64,000 nucleotides of DNA from Stenotrophomonas sp. UBA2124. GTDB taxonomy: Bacteria; Pseudomonadota; Gammaproteobacteria; Xanthomonadales; Xanthomonadaceae. The notes under the pieces are model-generated. The model ran no database searches, was not told the origin of the DNA, and saw only the letters and a list, made by a program, of their open reading frames with translations. The position numbers and the translations under genes are program-made. Below, in pieces: positions 1 through 8,177 of the stretch (position 1 is its first letter; each line of letters opens with the position of its first letter). The stretch covers positions 109,547-173,546 of the forward strand of contig DCXY01000001.1 in NCBI GenBank assembly GCA_002329155.1, written 5' to 3'.

Positions 1-52
1 CGCGTGGTTTTGCTCTATGGGTCGCGGTTGCACTCCAGGGATCGTCGGGCCG
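1..52 (-). repeat. Second copy of the hrpB 3' end
   Basis: This stretch matches positions 119-170 with a constant offset of 118 bp and about four mismatches. Read on the minus strand it encodes DDPWSATATHRAKPR, the same residues as the HrpB C-terminus, with several differences at third codon positions. It therefore looks like a diverged duplicate of the end of hrpB lying just downstream of the intact gene. The left edge of the window cuts it, so its full extent is unknown. It could be a remnant of a second hrpB end, one unit of a longer tandem repeat, or an attachment-site-like duplication left by an integrated element. Confidence 0.7.
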
Positions 53-110
53 CGCCATGCAGGTATTGGTAGTCCAGAGTTGCGGCACCGTCGCCACGGG
101 CCGGAAACTG

Positions 111-2888
111 TCACGTGCCGCGGGGTTTTGCTCTATGGGTTGCGGTTGCACTCCAGGGATCATCCGGCCAAGGGTGTCGTGGATACCGCCCCTTCATCTC
201 CTTCTTCACCTCGGCATAGGTGTTCTGCCAGAAGTTCTTGAGGTCACCGGTGACCTGCAACGGCTTGCCGCCTGGCGAGAGCAGGTGCAGCAGCAGGGGG
301 ACCCGGCCATCGGCGATGCGCGGGGTGTCGGCCAGGCCGAACAGTTCCTGCAGCTTCACCGCCAGCACCGGCGGGCGCGGGCTGATACCGTCGTCGTCCA
401 GCGCGTACTCGATGCGCCGGTCCATGCCCGACGGGACATGCATGCGCAGCGGCGCATGGCGGTCGATCAGCTGGCGCGTGCTCCAGTCGATGCGCGATTT
501 CAGCGCCTCGCCCAGTTCGTCCTCGGCCAGTGCATCCAGCCGGGTCTTGCCGGTAAAGGCGGGCAGCAGCCAGTCGTCCAGCGTTGCCAGCAGCGCGGCG
601 TCGGATAGGTCGGGCAGCTCCAGCTCGGGCATCCAGTGGCGCAGGCCCATCACCCGGCAGCGCCATTGCCGCAGGGTGTCGGTCCATGGCAGCGCCTCCA
701 GCCCCAGCTCGGCCACCGCGTCGGTGAGCGCGCGTGCGGCCAGCGCGGGGTCCACCTGGCCGGCGGGGCGGCTGTCGAGCACGATGCGGTCGAAGCTGCT
801 CTCGCGGCGTGCCTCCAGTGCGCGCCGGCCGGAGTTCCAGCGCACCACATCCTGCTGGCGGAAGCGCTCCGGGAAATCCTGGCGCAGGCGCCTTTCATCC
901 ACCGGCGCGGCGCGCAGGATCAGGGCATCACGCGCCTCATGGCGCAGCTCGCTGATCACCAGCCACGGTTCGCCACGCAGATCGCTGTGGTCGAACTGGC
1001 GCGCGCTGCGGCCATTGGCCAGCTGGTAGCGCAGGGGGTCGTTGGGATGCTGCGCGGCGATGCGGTCGGGGAAGGCATGGGCCAGCAGGTCGCCCAGCTC
1101 ATGGGCCTGGATGTCACCCGGTGGCATGGCCTCGCAGCGCAGCCGGCGGCGCCATTGGCGGGCGGCGGCATCGATGGCGGCCAACGCACCACGGCTGGCA
1201 TCGTGCGGTGTACGCCCGCTGCGCGAGGCGGCCAGCGCACGCCAGCGTGCGGCCAGGGCATCGCCGCCCTGGCGCAGCGGGTCGCGCGCTTCCAGCAGCG
1301 CGGCCAAGTCTGCCGCCAGCGCCTGTTCGCGCGGATTGCCGGCGGCCAGCAGCATCGCGGCCATGCGCGGATGCGTGCCCAGCCCCAGCATGCGCTTGCC
1401 CAGCGGAGTAATGGTGTCGTCGCCGCTCAGCGCACCGAGGCGGCGCAGCAGCTCGCGCGCGGCGGACAGGGCACCGGCAGGTGGCGCATCGACGAAGCGC
1501 AGTGCATCGCTGCCCCAGGCCGCAAGTTCCAGCGCCAGCGCGGCCAGTTCGACCTGTGCGATCTCGGGGCGCCGTTGTGGTTCCAGCCGCTGCGACTGCG
1601 GCCACAGCCGCCACGCCCAGCCGGCGGCGACACGACCCGCACGGCCTGAACGCTGGTCGGCGGAGGCCTGCGAGATGCTCACCGCATCCAGCCGCGAGAA
1701 GCCGCTGTTGGGGTCGTAGCGTGGTTCGCGCGCCAGGCCTGCATCAATCACCACGCGCACACCGGGCAGCGTTACCGAGGATTCGGCCACGTTGGTGGCC
1801 AGCACCACGCGGCGGTGACCGTCAGGATCAGGCTGCAGTACGCGGCTCTGCTGCTCCACGGGCAGCTCGCCATGCAGCGCAAGCACCACGACGCCCGTGC
1901 TCTGCTCCTCCCCTTTCGCGGAGCGAAGGGGGAGGTTGGGAGGGGGTTGCTGTTGCTCCTGCGCTGTAGCGGAAAGCGACCCCTCCCCAACCCTCCCCTT
2001 GCCTTCGGCAAAGGGAGGGGGCGATACGTCGGCCATTGCAGCGCTCCGCTCCTCCCCTTTCGCGGAGCGAAGGGGGAGGTTGGGAGGGGGTAGCTGTTGC
2101 TTCTGCGTAGTAGCGGAAAGCGACCCCTCCCCAACCCTCCCCTTGCCTTCGGCAAAGGGAGGGAGCCGGGTAGCTTCGAGCGCCGCCTGCACGCGGGTGA
2201 TCTCGCGCTGGCCGGGCAGGAACACCAGTACATCGCCGGGATGTTCGGCCAGTGCCTGCTCCACGGCGCGGCGGGTCTGCGCCTCCAGCGACTCATCGCG
2301 CCGTGCCGGGAAGTGGCTCACCTCCACCGGATGACTACGGCCTTCGCTGGACAGGCGCGGTGCTTCCAGAAAGCCCGCCAGCCGCTCGCCATCCAGCGTG
2401 GCCGACATCACCACGATGCGCAGATCATCCCGCAGCTGGCTTTGCACATCCAGCGCCAGAGCAAGCCCGAGGTCGGCGGACAGGTGGCGCTCGTGGAATT
2501 CGTCGAACAGCAGCGCACCCACGCCCTCCAGCAACGGGTCGTCCTGCAGCATGCGGGTGAGGATGCCCTCGGTGACCACTTTGATCCGGGTGCGCGCGGA
2601 CACCTTGTTCTCGAAGCGGATGCGGTAACCCACGGTTTCGCCCACCGGTTCGCCAAGCTGGCGGGCCATGAACAGCGCGGCGCTGCGTGCGGCCACGCGG
2701 CGCGGTTCCAGCATGATGATGCGCCGGCCTTCCAGCCATGGCGCGTCCAGCAGCGCCAGTGGCACCTGGGTGGTCTTGCCCGCGCCGGGCAGCGCCTCCA
2801 GCACCAGCCGGCTGTGCTGCTGCAGTTGCGCGAGGATCTGCGGCAGCAGCGGGGTGATGGGGAATTCGGGTGGGGTGGGGCGGTCCAT
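111..2888 (-). CDS. hrpB: ATP-dependent RNA helicase HrpB
   Basis: DEAH-box helicase of the HrpA/HrpB group, 925 residues. Walker A GAGKTT lies at about residues 35-40, followed by the DEFHE motif II, SATL motif III and QRSGRAGR motif VI; the long C-terminal region typical of HrpB follows and ends in DDPWSATATHRAKPRGT. The ATG at 2888 was chosen because the protein begins directly with the helicase core; the open frame continues upstream into tatD but that extension is unlike the family. The protein is roughly 90 residues longer than usual because residues about 241-328, in RecA domain 2 between VFLPG and ALHGELP, are encoded by two in-frame copies of a palindromic repeat. HrpB is a non-essential RNA helicase in most bacteria; its substrate is poorly known. 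Confidence 0.93.
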   Translation of the reverse strand: MDRPTPPEFPITPLLPQILAQLQQHSRLVLEALPGAGKTTQVPLALLDAPWLEGRRIIMLEPRRVAARSAALFMARQLGEPVGETVGYRIRFENKVSARTRIKVVTEGILTRMLQDDPLLEGVGALLFDEFHERHLSADLGLALALDVQSQLRDDLRIVVMSATLDGERLAGFLEAPRLSSEGRSHPVEVSHFPARRDESLEAQTRRAVEQALAEHPGDVLVFLPGQREITRVQAALEATRLPPFAEGKGRVGEGSLSATTQKQQLPPPNLPLRSAKGEERSAAMADVSPPPFAEGKGRVGEGSLSATAQEQQQPPPNLPLRSAKGEEQSTGVVVLALHGELPVEQQSRVLQPDPDGHRRVVLATNVAESSVTLPGVRVVIDAGLAREPRYDPNSGFSRLDAVSISQASADQRSGRAGRVAAGWAWRLWPQSQRLEPQRRPEIAQVELAALALELAAWGSDALRFVDAPPAGALSAARELLRRLGALSGDDTITPLGKRMLGLGTHPRMAAMLLAAGNPREQALAADLAALLEARDPLRQGGDALAARWRALAASRSGRTPHDASRGALAAIDAAARQWRRRLRCEAMPPGDIQAHELGDLLAHAFPDRIAAQHPNDPLRYQLANGRSARQFDHSDLRGEPWLVISELRHEARDALILRAAPVDERRLRQDFPERFRQQDVVRWNSGRRALEARRESSFDRIVLDSRPAGQVDPALAARALTDAVAELGLEALPWTDTLRQWRCRVMGLRHWMPELELPDLSDAALLATLDDWLLPAFTGKTRLDALAEDELGEALKSRIDWSTRQLIDRHAPLRMHVPSGMDRRIEYALDDDGISPRPPVLAVKLQELFGLADTPRIADGRVPLLLHLLSPGGKPLQVTGDLKNFWQNTYAEVKKEMKGRYPRHPWPDDPWSATATHRAKPRGT
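1904..2166. repeat. Two 144-bp composite repeat units inside hrpB
   Basis: Two direct units begin at 1904 and 2048, a period of 144 bp (48 codons). Each holds a dyad of the form CTCCCCTTTCGCGGAGCGAA with its G-rich partner arm, then a second dyad built on CTCCCCTTGCCTTCGGCAAA. The second unit lacks its last few bases. Both belong to the palindromic repeat family seen between genes at 33.0, 45.1-46.3 and 63.6 kb. Here they are read through in frame on the minus strand, giving two copies of a peptide containing PPFAEGKGRVGEGSLSAT and PPPNLPLRSAKGEE. Confidence 0.9.
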
Positions 2889-2958
2889 CGTGCAAGGATA
2901 AAGGTTCGTGCAGGCACAACCGCCTACAATGCGCGTTTTCCGCAGTTCACCTCCCGCA

Positions 2959-3753
2959 ATGCAACTGATCGACATCGGCGCCAACCTCACCCATGAATCC
3001 TTCGATCGCGACCTGGACGCGGTGCTGGAGCGCGCCCGCGCCGCAGGCGTGGTGCAGATGGTGGTGACGGGGGCCAGCCGCGAGCATTCGCCGATGGCGC
3101 TGGAATTGGCGCAGCGCCACCCGGGCTTCCTGTATGCGACGGCGGGCGTGCACCCGCACCATGCCAGTGAATACACCGACGAATGCGATGCGGAGATGCG
3201 CGCGCTGCACGCGCATGCCGACGTGGTGGCGGTAGGCGAGTGTGGGCTGGACTACAACCGCGATTTCTCGCCACGCCCGGCACAGCGCAAGGCCTTCGAG
3301 CGGCAACTGCAGATTGCCGCGGAGAACGGCAAGCCGCTGTTCCTGCACCAGCGCGATGCGCATGACGACTTCATCGCGATGATGGGCAACTTCGATGGGA
3401 AGCTGGGTCCGGCGGTGGTGCATTGCTTCACCGCCGAGCGCCGCGAGCTGTTCGATTACCTGGACCGCGACTGGTACATCGGCATCACCGGCTGGCTGTG
3501 CGACGAGCGCCGTGGCGCGCATCTGCGCGAACTGGTGAAGCATATTCCCGCCGAACGCATGATGATCGAAACCGACGCGCCCTACCTGCTGCCGCGCACG
3601 CTGCGGCCGCTGCCCAAGGACCGCCGCAACGAGCCGGCATTCCTGTCGCACATCGTCGAGGAACTGGCGCGCGACCGTGGCGAGGATGTGGCCGTTACCG
3701 CTGCCAACGCAACGGCGGCTACCCGCAGCTTCTTCCGCCTGCCCACGGTCTGA
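2959..3753 (+). CDS. tatD: TatD-family metal-dependent deoxyribonuclease
   Basis: 264 residues, the usual TatD length. Family signatures are clear: IDIGANLTHESF at the N-terminus, GVHPHH, GECGLDYNRDF, HCFT and ETDAPYLLPRTLRPLPKDRR, which carry the metal-binding histidines, the bridging glutamate and the aspartate of the amidohydrolase-type TIM barrel. The ATG at 2959 gives a protein starting at MQLIDIGANL, as in E. coli TatD; an upstream in-frame start at 2908 would add a non-conserved leader. TatD is a 3'-5' exonuclease active on DNA and RNA and is linked to hydrogen-peroxide damage repair. It is divergent from hrpB and convergent with panE, 18 bp away. Confidence 0.93.
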   Translation: MQLIDIGANLTHESFDRDLDAVLERARAAGVVQMVVTGASREHSPMALELAQRHPGFLYATAGVHPHHASEYTDECDAEMRALHAHADVVAVGECGLDYNRDFSPRPAQRKAFERQLQIAAENGKPLFLHQRDAHDDFIAMMGNFDGKLGPAVVHCFTAERRELFDYLDRDWYIGITGWLCDERRGAHLRELVKHIPAERMMIETDAPYLLPRTLRPLPKDRRNEPAFLSHIVEELARDRGEDVAVTAANATAATRSFFRLPTV

Positions 3754-3771
3754 CCGGCAGCGCGGCGGGCC

Positions 3772-4707
3772 TCAGTCGCGCTGCGCTTCGTACGCCTGCA
3801 GATGGCAGTACGCCGCGCGCAGATTGGGCGCGGCCTGGCCGGCAGCAAGCGCGCGCTGCAGCATGTCGCCCACGATATGCGCCGCTTCCACCCGCTGCCC
3901 GGCTTCCAGGTCGCGCAGCATGGATGCCTTGATGGATGAGCCGGGCTTGGTCAACGCGGTCAACGCGATGTCCTGCGCCTTCTGCGGTATCGGCTGGCCG
4001 GCCTGCGCGGCCACGGCCAGGCATTCGGCATACAGCGCCTGCATGAACGCAGTGCCGTGGTCGCTGGCGACGATATGGCCCACGTCGGCACACATCAGGC
4101 AGGTGCCTGCGGCCAGCGCGGTGAGGAAGCTGTACTTGATCCACTGCTCCTGCGCGATATCCGGCGAGGCCACATGGTCGATGCCGGCGGTGCCGCAGGC
4201 GTCGGCAAACGCAGCCACGCGCGCGCTGAGTGCACCGCCATCGCGCTCACCAAAGGTGATGCGCGCCGGCTTGTCCAGATGCAGTACCGCACCGTCATCG
4301 GCCTTGGTGGCGCTGATGAAGCACAGGCCACCGAGTACCTTTTCATGGCCGAAGCGGGCATCCAGATCGGCGTAGTGGCGCAGGCCGTTGAGGATGGGCA
4401 GCACGGTGGTGGCTTCACCCACGGCCGGCGCGATGGCTTCGATGGAACTGGCCAGGTCGTAGGCCTTGCAGCTCAGGATCACCAGATCGAAAGGCTGGGT
4501 GCGTGCCAGCTCGGGCAGCGCATCGGCGGTGACGTGGGCCACCGGGAAGGCGGCATCGCCCAGTGGGCTGCGGATCACCAGGCCATCGCGCTGCAGCTGT
4601 GCCGCGCGCTCTTCGCGGACCAGGAAGGTCACGTCCACGCCGGCCTGCGCCAGGCGCCCGCCGAAGTAACCGCCGGTTCCGCCGGCGCCGAGAATCAGGA
4701 TGCGCAT
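3772..4707 (-). CDS. panE: 2-dehydropantoate 2-reductase (ketopantoate reductase)
   Basis: 311 residues. The N-terminus MRILILGAGGTGGYFGG is an NADP-binding Rossmann motif, followed by LVILSCKAYD with the conserved lysine and PILNGLRHYADL, both characteristic of the ApbA/PanE family; the C-terminal helical domain contains KPGSSIKASMLRDLEAGQ, the family's substrate-binding segment. The enzyme reduces 2-dehydropantoate to pantoate in pantothenate and coenzyme A biosynthesis. Paralogues of unknown substrate exist in many bacteria, so the family call is firmer than the pathway call. A short dyad, CATGAAG-ggag-CTTCATG, lies 20-38 bp upstream of the start at 4728-4745. Confidence 0.85.
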   Translation of the reverse strand: MRILILGAGGTGGYFGGRLAQAGVDVTFLVREERAAQLQRDGLVIRSPLGDAAFPVAHVTADALPELARTQPFDLVILSCKAYDLASSIEAIAPAVGEATTVLPILNGLRHYADLDARFGHEKVLGGLCFISATKADDGAVLHLDKPARITFGERDGGALSARVAAFADACGTAGIDHVASPDIAQEQWIKYSFLTALAAGTCLMCADVGHIVASDHGTAFMQALYAECLAVAAQAGQPIPQKAQDIALTALTKPGSSIKASMLRDLEAGQRVEAAHIVGDMLQRALAAGQAAPNLRAAYCHLQAYEAQRD

Positions 4708-4727
4708 GAGCTGCAGGCCACGTGTTG

Positions 4728-4745
4728 CATGAAGGGAGCTTCATG
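4728..4745. promoter_or_regulatory. Short perfect dyad upstream of panE
   Basis: CATGAAG and CTTCATG form a perfect 7-bp inverted repeat around a 4-base loop, between the end of the minus-strand gene at 4772 and the panE start. It could be a weak terminator for the upstream operon (no T-run follows), an operator, or chance. Confidence 0.25.
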
Positions 4746-4771
4746 ATAGGCCAGCCTGCACGGGGTGGTGC

Positions 4772-5407
4772 TCAGTCGTCCATGCCCTTGGGGCTGTTGA
4801 GGTTGTCAGGCTTCTGGAACAGCGCGGGGTCCAGCGGTTCGTAACTGACCTGGCGCGCACGGAACCCACGGCTGTCCTGGCGGTTGCCAACCGTGCCGCG
4901 GTAGCCCAGCAGCAGGCCGGTCTGGCTGTCGATCCACAGTACGCCACGGGTGGTGCCATCAGGCCCGTTGCGCGCGTTGTCGTAACGCACACCCTTGGCC
5001 AGGCGGCCGGCGATGAACTCGCCCTGTGCCGGAAAGCAGCGGCCCTGCAGGGTGTCGCACGGTTGCCGCAGGTCATACCAATAGGGGCCGCTGGCATCGT
5101 TGGCCGGCACCATGTAGCGGCCCTTCGGGCTTATCCACCATGCGCGCGGTTCCTCCGCGCGCTTGAGCAGGTAGGCATCGGAGCCACCGGTGCTGAAATG
5201 GAACTCCGCACGCATGCCCTCGGCGCTGGTGTGCAGCGTCACCGGAATGGGCTTGCGCGTGGTGCGCGGCGCCAGGCTGCCATAACCTTCCACCGTGCCT
5301 TCAAGGCGTGCCTGCAGGCCCTGCGACTGCGCCAGCGCAGGTGCGGCCAGCAGCAGCGCCAGCACTACGGCCAGGCAACGCTCAGCGCGCAAGCCGGCTG
5401 CTGTCAT
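4772..5407 (-). CDS. Exported protein of unknown function at the end of the tad operon
   Basis: 211 residues with a clear Sec signal peptide: a basic start, then LAVVLALLLAAPALA and a likely cleavage before QSQGLQ. The mature part is mainly beta-rich in appearance, with two cysteines (CDTLQGRC) that could form a disulfide. No family was recognised. The ATG at 5407 overlaps the last 26 bp of the TadE-like gene, and the tight spacing puts it in the Tad pilus operon, so an envelope role connected with the pilus is plausible but not shown. Confidence 0.7.
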   Translation of the reverse strand: MTAAGLRAERCLAVVLALLLAAPALAQSQGLQARLEGTVEGYGSLAPRTTRKPIPVTLHTSAEGMRAEFHFSTGGSDAYLLKRAEEPRAWWISPKGRYMVPANDASGPYWYDLRQPCDTLQGRCFPAQGEFIAGRLAKGVRYDNARNGPDGTTRGVLWIDSQTGLLLGYRGTVGNRQDSRGFRARQVSYEPLDPALFQKPDNLNSPKGMDD

Positions 5408-6059
5408 AGATGGGCGTCTGCATGCGGACCACCGCATGCGATTCGATGGGCAGGCGGCGGTGGCCACTGACGGGCTCCTCGAACAGCATCATCGGTGGCC
5501 GGTAGCTCTCACCTTCGGTGAGCAGCGCCGATACGCCGGCAATCACGCGGTCGGCAAACGGCACGATCAGCGGAAACTGGTAGGTGACCTTGATCTTGAG
5601 GATGTTGGCATCCTGCACGTTCACGCCGCTGCCACCAATGCGTGCATCGCGGAAGGCCAGGCTGTCGTTGGGCAGCGCGTAGCGGCCATCGTACTGGCGC
5701 TCACGGTGCTCGTTGAAGGCCGCGCGGGTGGGCGAGATCACGTCGATGTCGGCAAATGCGCGCACCTCCGCCTCCGCTTTCACGCGGGCGCGGGTCACGC
5801 CTGCCACATCGGGGGAGGTGGCCAGCAACGGGGTCATGCCTGCGGCCAGTGCGCTGCGCATCTTGCCGTGATCGGCGCCATTGACCGAGCCGGCGCGCGC
5901 GGCCTGGAAAGCGGCATAGTCCAGCGTGGATTTGGCGCGGTAGATCAGCACCAGCTGGAAGGTCACCAGTATCAGGAACAGAAAGGCGGGGACGACGATG
6001 CAGAACTCGACCAGTGATTGTCCTGACTGGTGGCGGCGGGACGCGAATGGCGGGGTCAT
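5382..6059 (-). CDS. TadE-like pseudopilin
   Basis: 225 residues. Near the N-terminus SGQSLVEF is followed by a strongly hydrophobic segment (CIVVPAFLFLILVTFQLVLIY); the pattern G then four residues then E/F matches the prepilin cleavage region of the TadE/TadF family, and AFQAARAGSVNG is typical of what follows the membrane segment. TadE-type pseudopilins are processed by a Tad prepilin peptidase and are needed for Flp pilus assembly. The start ATG shares bases with the stop of the upstream DUF192 gene (ATGA), so the two are translationally coupled. Confidence 0.85.
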   Translation of the reverse strand: MTPPFASRRHQSGQSLVEFCIVVPAFLFLILVTFQLVLIYRAKSTLDYAAFQAARAGSVNGADHGKMRSALAAGMTPLLATSPDVAGVTRARVKAEAEVRAFADIDVISPTRAAFNEHRERQYDGRYALPNDSLAFRDARIGGSGVNVQDANILKIKVTYQFPLIVPFADRVIAGVSALLTEGESYRPPMMLFEEPVSGHRRLPIESHAVVRMQTPIYDSSRLAR

Positions 6060-6445
6060 AGCAGGCCTCCGGAAGGCTGTTGCGCCCGGGCAGTTCCGGG
6101 CACGGCAATCCACTGCAGGGTTTCGCCGGTACGCGGCGCCAGCTGCGCGATGCTACCGGTGGGAAGCTCCAGGGTGCTGCGCGCACCACGCTGGGAGGCA
6201 GCACGCCAGGGCGCCACGTTCTCGCGCCAACCCAGCACCTGATTGCTGCTGGACAGGAACAGCAGGTCAAGCGGGTAGCGCATGCCCAGCGTGTGCACGC
6301 TGGCGCAGGGTTCGATCAACAGGCCCTGGCCGGGCTGCAGCCTTGGCAGCACCAGCAACCCGAACAGGCGCTGGTGCCAATGCCGCGCGTGCCGCACCTG
6401 CGGCACCAGACATTGCGCTCCACGGTGCAGGGCCAGTGTCTTCAT
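6056..6445 (-). CDS. DUF192 family protein
   Basis: 129 residues, resembling the DUF192 family in CASVHTLGMRYPLDLLFL and in the C-terminal segment SIAQLAPRTGETLQW. DUF192 proteins are small, single-domain and often exported; their function is unknown. No signal peptide is evident here. Both ends overlap neighbours by ATGA (tadC upstream, tadE-like downstream), so it is an integral member of the Tad operon rather than a passenger. Confidence 0.8.
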   Translation of the reverse strand: MKTLALHRGAQCLVPQVRHARHWHQRLFGLLVLPRLQPGQGLLIEPCASVHTLGMRYPLDLLFLSSSNQVLGWRENVAPWRAASQRGARSTLELPTGSIAQLAPRTGETLQWIAVPGTARAQQPSGGLL

Positions 6446-7332
6446 ATGATTCCCTGCTGTTTCATCTGCAGGTAGATGAAGTAGGCCAGCACCACGAAGA
6501 TCAGCGGGAAGAAGAACATCACCAGCGGCAGCATCATTTTCACCGGCGCTTCCAGCGCCAGTTTCTCCGCACGCAGGAAGCGTTCCTCGCGGCGCTGGTT
6601 GGCCTGCGCACGCAGGGTATCGCTGAGGTTGGCGCCCACCTTGTCGGCCTGGATCAGCGCGCTGGTGAAACTGGTGATCTGCGAGATGTCCATGCGGTCG
6701 GCCATGCGCCGCAGTGATTCGGCGCGCGGCAGGCCGGCGCGCATGTCGCGAAGCATGCGCGAGAACTCCTGCGACAGCGGGCCCGGGGGGCCGCGGTTCA
6801 CCGACTGCTCGATGGAACCGGTGATGTTCAGGCCGGCTTCCACGCCCATGGTGATGAAGTCCAGGAATACCGGCAGATCGCGCACCACCATCTTGGTGCG
6901 CACCTTGCGGCGCTCGCCCAGCCACAGCGATGGGTACATCCAGCCGATGGGCAGCCCGAACAGCAGGCAGAACAGCAGCGAGCCCACGCTGCCCTTGCCC
7001 AGCATCACCACGATCAGCATCAGGAACAGCGACACCGTGCCGGCCGAGACAATACGCGTGCCGTACAGCTCCTCGGGGGTGAGCACGAAGTCCTGCCCGG
7101 CCGAGGTCAGCGAGCGGTGCGCACGCTCCAGCTGCGCACCCTTCAGGCGCGGGCCCACCGCGTGGGTGGCGGCCACCACCACCGGCCACAGCAGGCGCAG
7201 CATCCGCGGCAGCGGGTCCTGGTAGTTGCGGTCGCTCTGCGGCACCTGCTGCAGCATGTTGCGCAGCGCGAACATGACCAGCACCACTGCGGCCACCGCC
7301 ATCAAAGCAACAAGGATGATGATCCAGCTCAT
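6442..7332 (-). CDS. tadC: Tad inner-membrane platform protein TadC
   Basis: 296 residues. It has a hydrophobic N-terminal segment, a cytoplasmic loop, and the GspF/TadC core with DLPVFLDFITMGVEAGLNIT and two further C-terminal membrane segments ending MMLPLVMFFFPLIFVVLAYF. TadC pairs with TadB to form the inner-membrane base on which the TadA ATPase acts. The start at 7332 overlaps the tadB stop by ATGA. Confidence 0.92.
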   Translation of the reverse strand: MSWIIILVALMAVAAVVLVMFALRNMLQQVPQSDRNYQDPLPRMLRLLWPVVVAATHAVGPRLKGAQLERAHRSLTSAGQDFVLTPEELYGTRIVSAGTVSLFLMLIVVMLGKGSVGSLLFCLLFGLPIGWMYPSLWLGERRKVRTKMVVRDLPVFLDFITMGVEAGLNITGSIEQSVNRGPPGPLSQEFSRMLRDMRAGLPRAESLRRMADRMDISQITSFTSALIQADKVGANLSDTLRAQANQRREERFLRAEKLALEAPVKMMLPLVMFFFPLIFVVLAYFIYLQMKQQGII

Positions 7333-8177
7333 ATGTCGATCGTCATGATTTTGCGGCACATCTTGTAGCCGAGGTATTCCAGCACGGCGATCAGCGTGAT
7401 CACGCTCCAGCCCAGCCAGGTGTGGAACATCGGGTTCATGGTTTCCGGGTAGAACAGCACCAGAAAGCCGACCAGGCCGCCGGGCAGCATGGCCATCACG
7501 ATGCCCTGCAGGCGGCCCTGCGCGGTCAGCGCCTTGACCTTGCCTTCCATCATCAGCTTGCGGCGCAGGGTTTCGGCCAGCGTGGCCAGGGTTTCGGCCA
7601 GATTGCCGCCCACCTCGCGCGAGATGGTCACCGCCGCGACGAACAGCTTGGCATCGTCGATGGGCACGCGCATGGCGAAGTGCTCCAGCGCATCCTCGGT
7701 GCGCACACCCATGTGCTGCTCGCGCAGGATCAGCGAAAGCTCCTGCGCCAGTGGCGGCTGGCCATCCTGTGCCAGTGTCTCCAGCGCAGGGTTGAAGCCC
7801 ACGCCGGCACGCAGGCTGCTGGCCAGCATCAGCAGGCCATCGGGCAGTTGTTGCTGGATGCGGTCCAGCCGGCGCTGTTTGAGCCACAGGTAGATCTTGC
7901 GCGGCAGCACGGCCATCAGCACCAGTGCCACCACCGCCAGGAACAGGCTGCCGAGCAGCGCCCAGACGACCAGCGGCACCAGGATCAGCACCACCACGTT
8001 GAGCACATACAGCGCCCTGAGGTCCACGAACAGGAACATGTCGGCCAGGTTCAACCGCGCCTGGCTCATGAAGTTGTCCTTGTAGCGCTCCATGAAGCCG
8101 GTGCTGGAGCGCGCAAGGTACATGCCGGCCATGGCAAAGCTGCCGAACGCCAACAATGCGATCAGCAGGATATCCAT
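7329..8177 (-). CDS. tadB: Tad inner-membrane platform protein TadB
   Basis: 282 residues, GspF-like. Membrane segments lie near residues 1-20 and 60-95, with a pair at the C-terminus; the central ADGLLM-type region reads QLPDGLLMLASSLRAGVGF and is followed by REVGGNLAETLATLAETLR, both standard for TadB. It forms the assembly platform with TadC. Start and stop overlap tadA (TGATG) and tadC (ATGA). Confidence 0.92.
   Translation of the reverse strand: MDILLIALLAFGSFAMAGMYLARSSTGFMERYKDNFMSQARLNLADMFLFVDLRALYVLNVVVLILVPLVVWALLGSLFLAVVALVLMAVLPRKIYLWLKQRRLDRIQQQLPDGLLMLASSLRAGVGFNPALETLAQDGQPPLAQELSLILREQHMGVRTEDALEHFAMRVPIDDAKLFVAAVTISREVGGNLAETLATLAETLRRKLMMEGKVKALTAQGRLQGIVMAMLPGGLVGFLVLFYPETMNPMFHTWLGWSVITLIAVLEYLGYKMCRKIMTIDI

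Noticed and set aside
1904..2166. An intein or domain insertion in HrpB
   Set aside because: The inserted peptide is low complexity and its DNA is the palindromic repeat family; no splicing motifs.
2889..3176. N-terminal extension of the hrpB frame into tatD
   Set aside because: The tatD coding frame covers it and the extension is unlike any HrpB.
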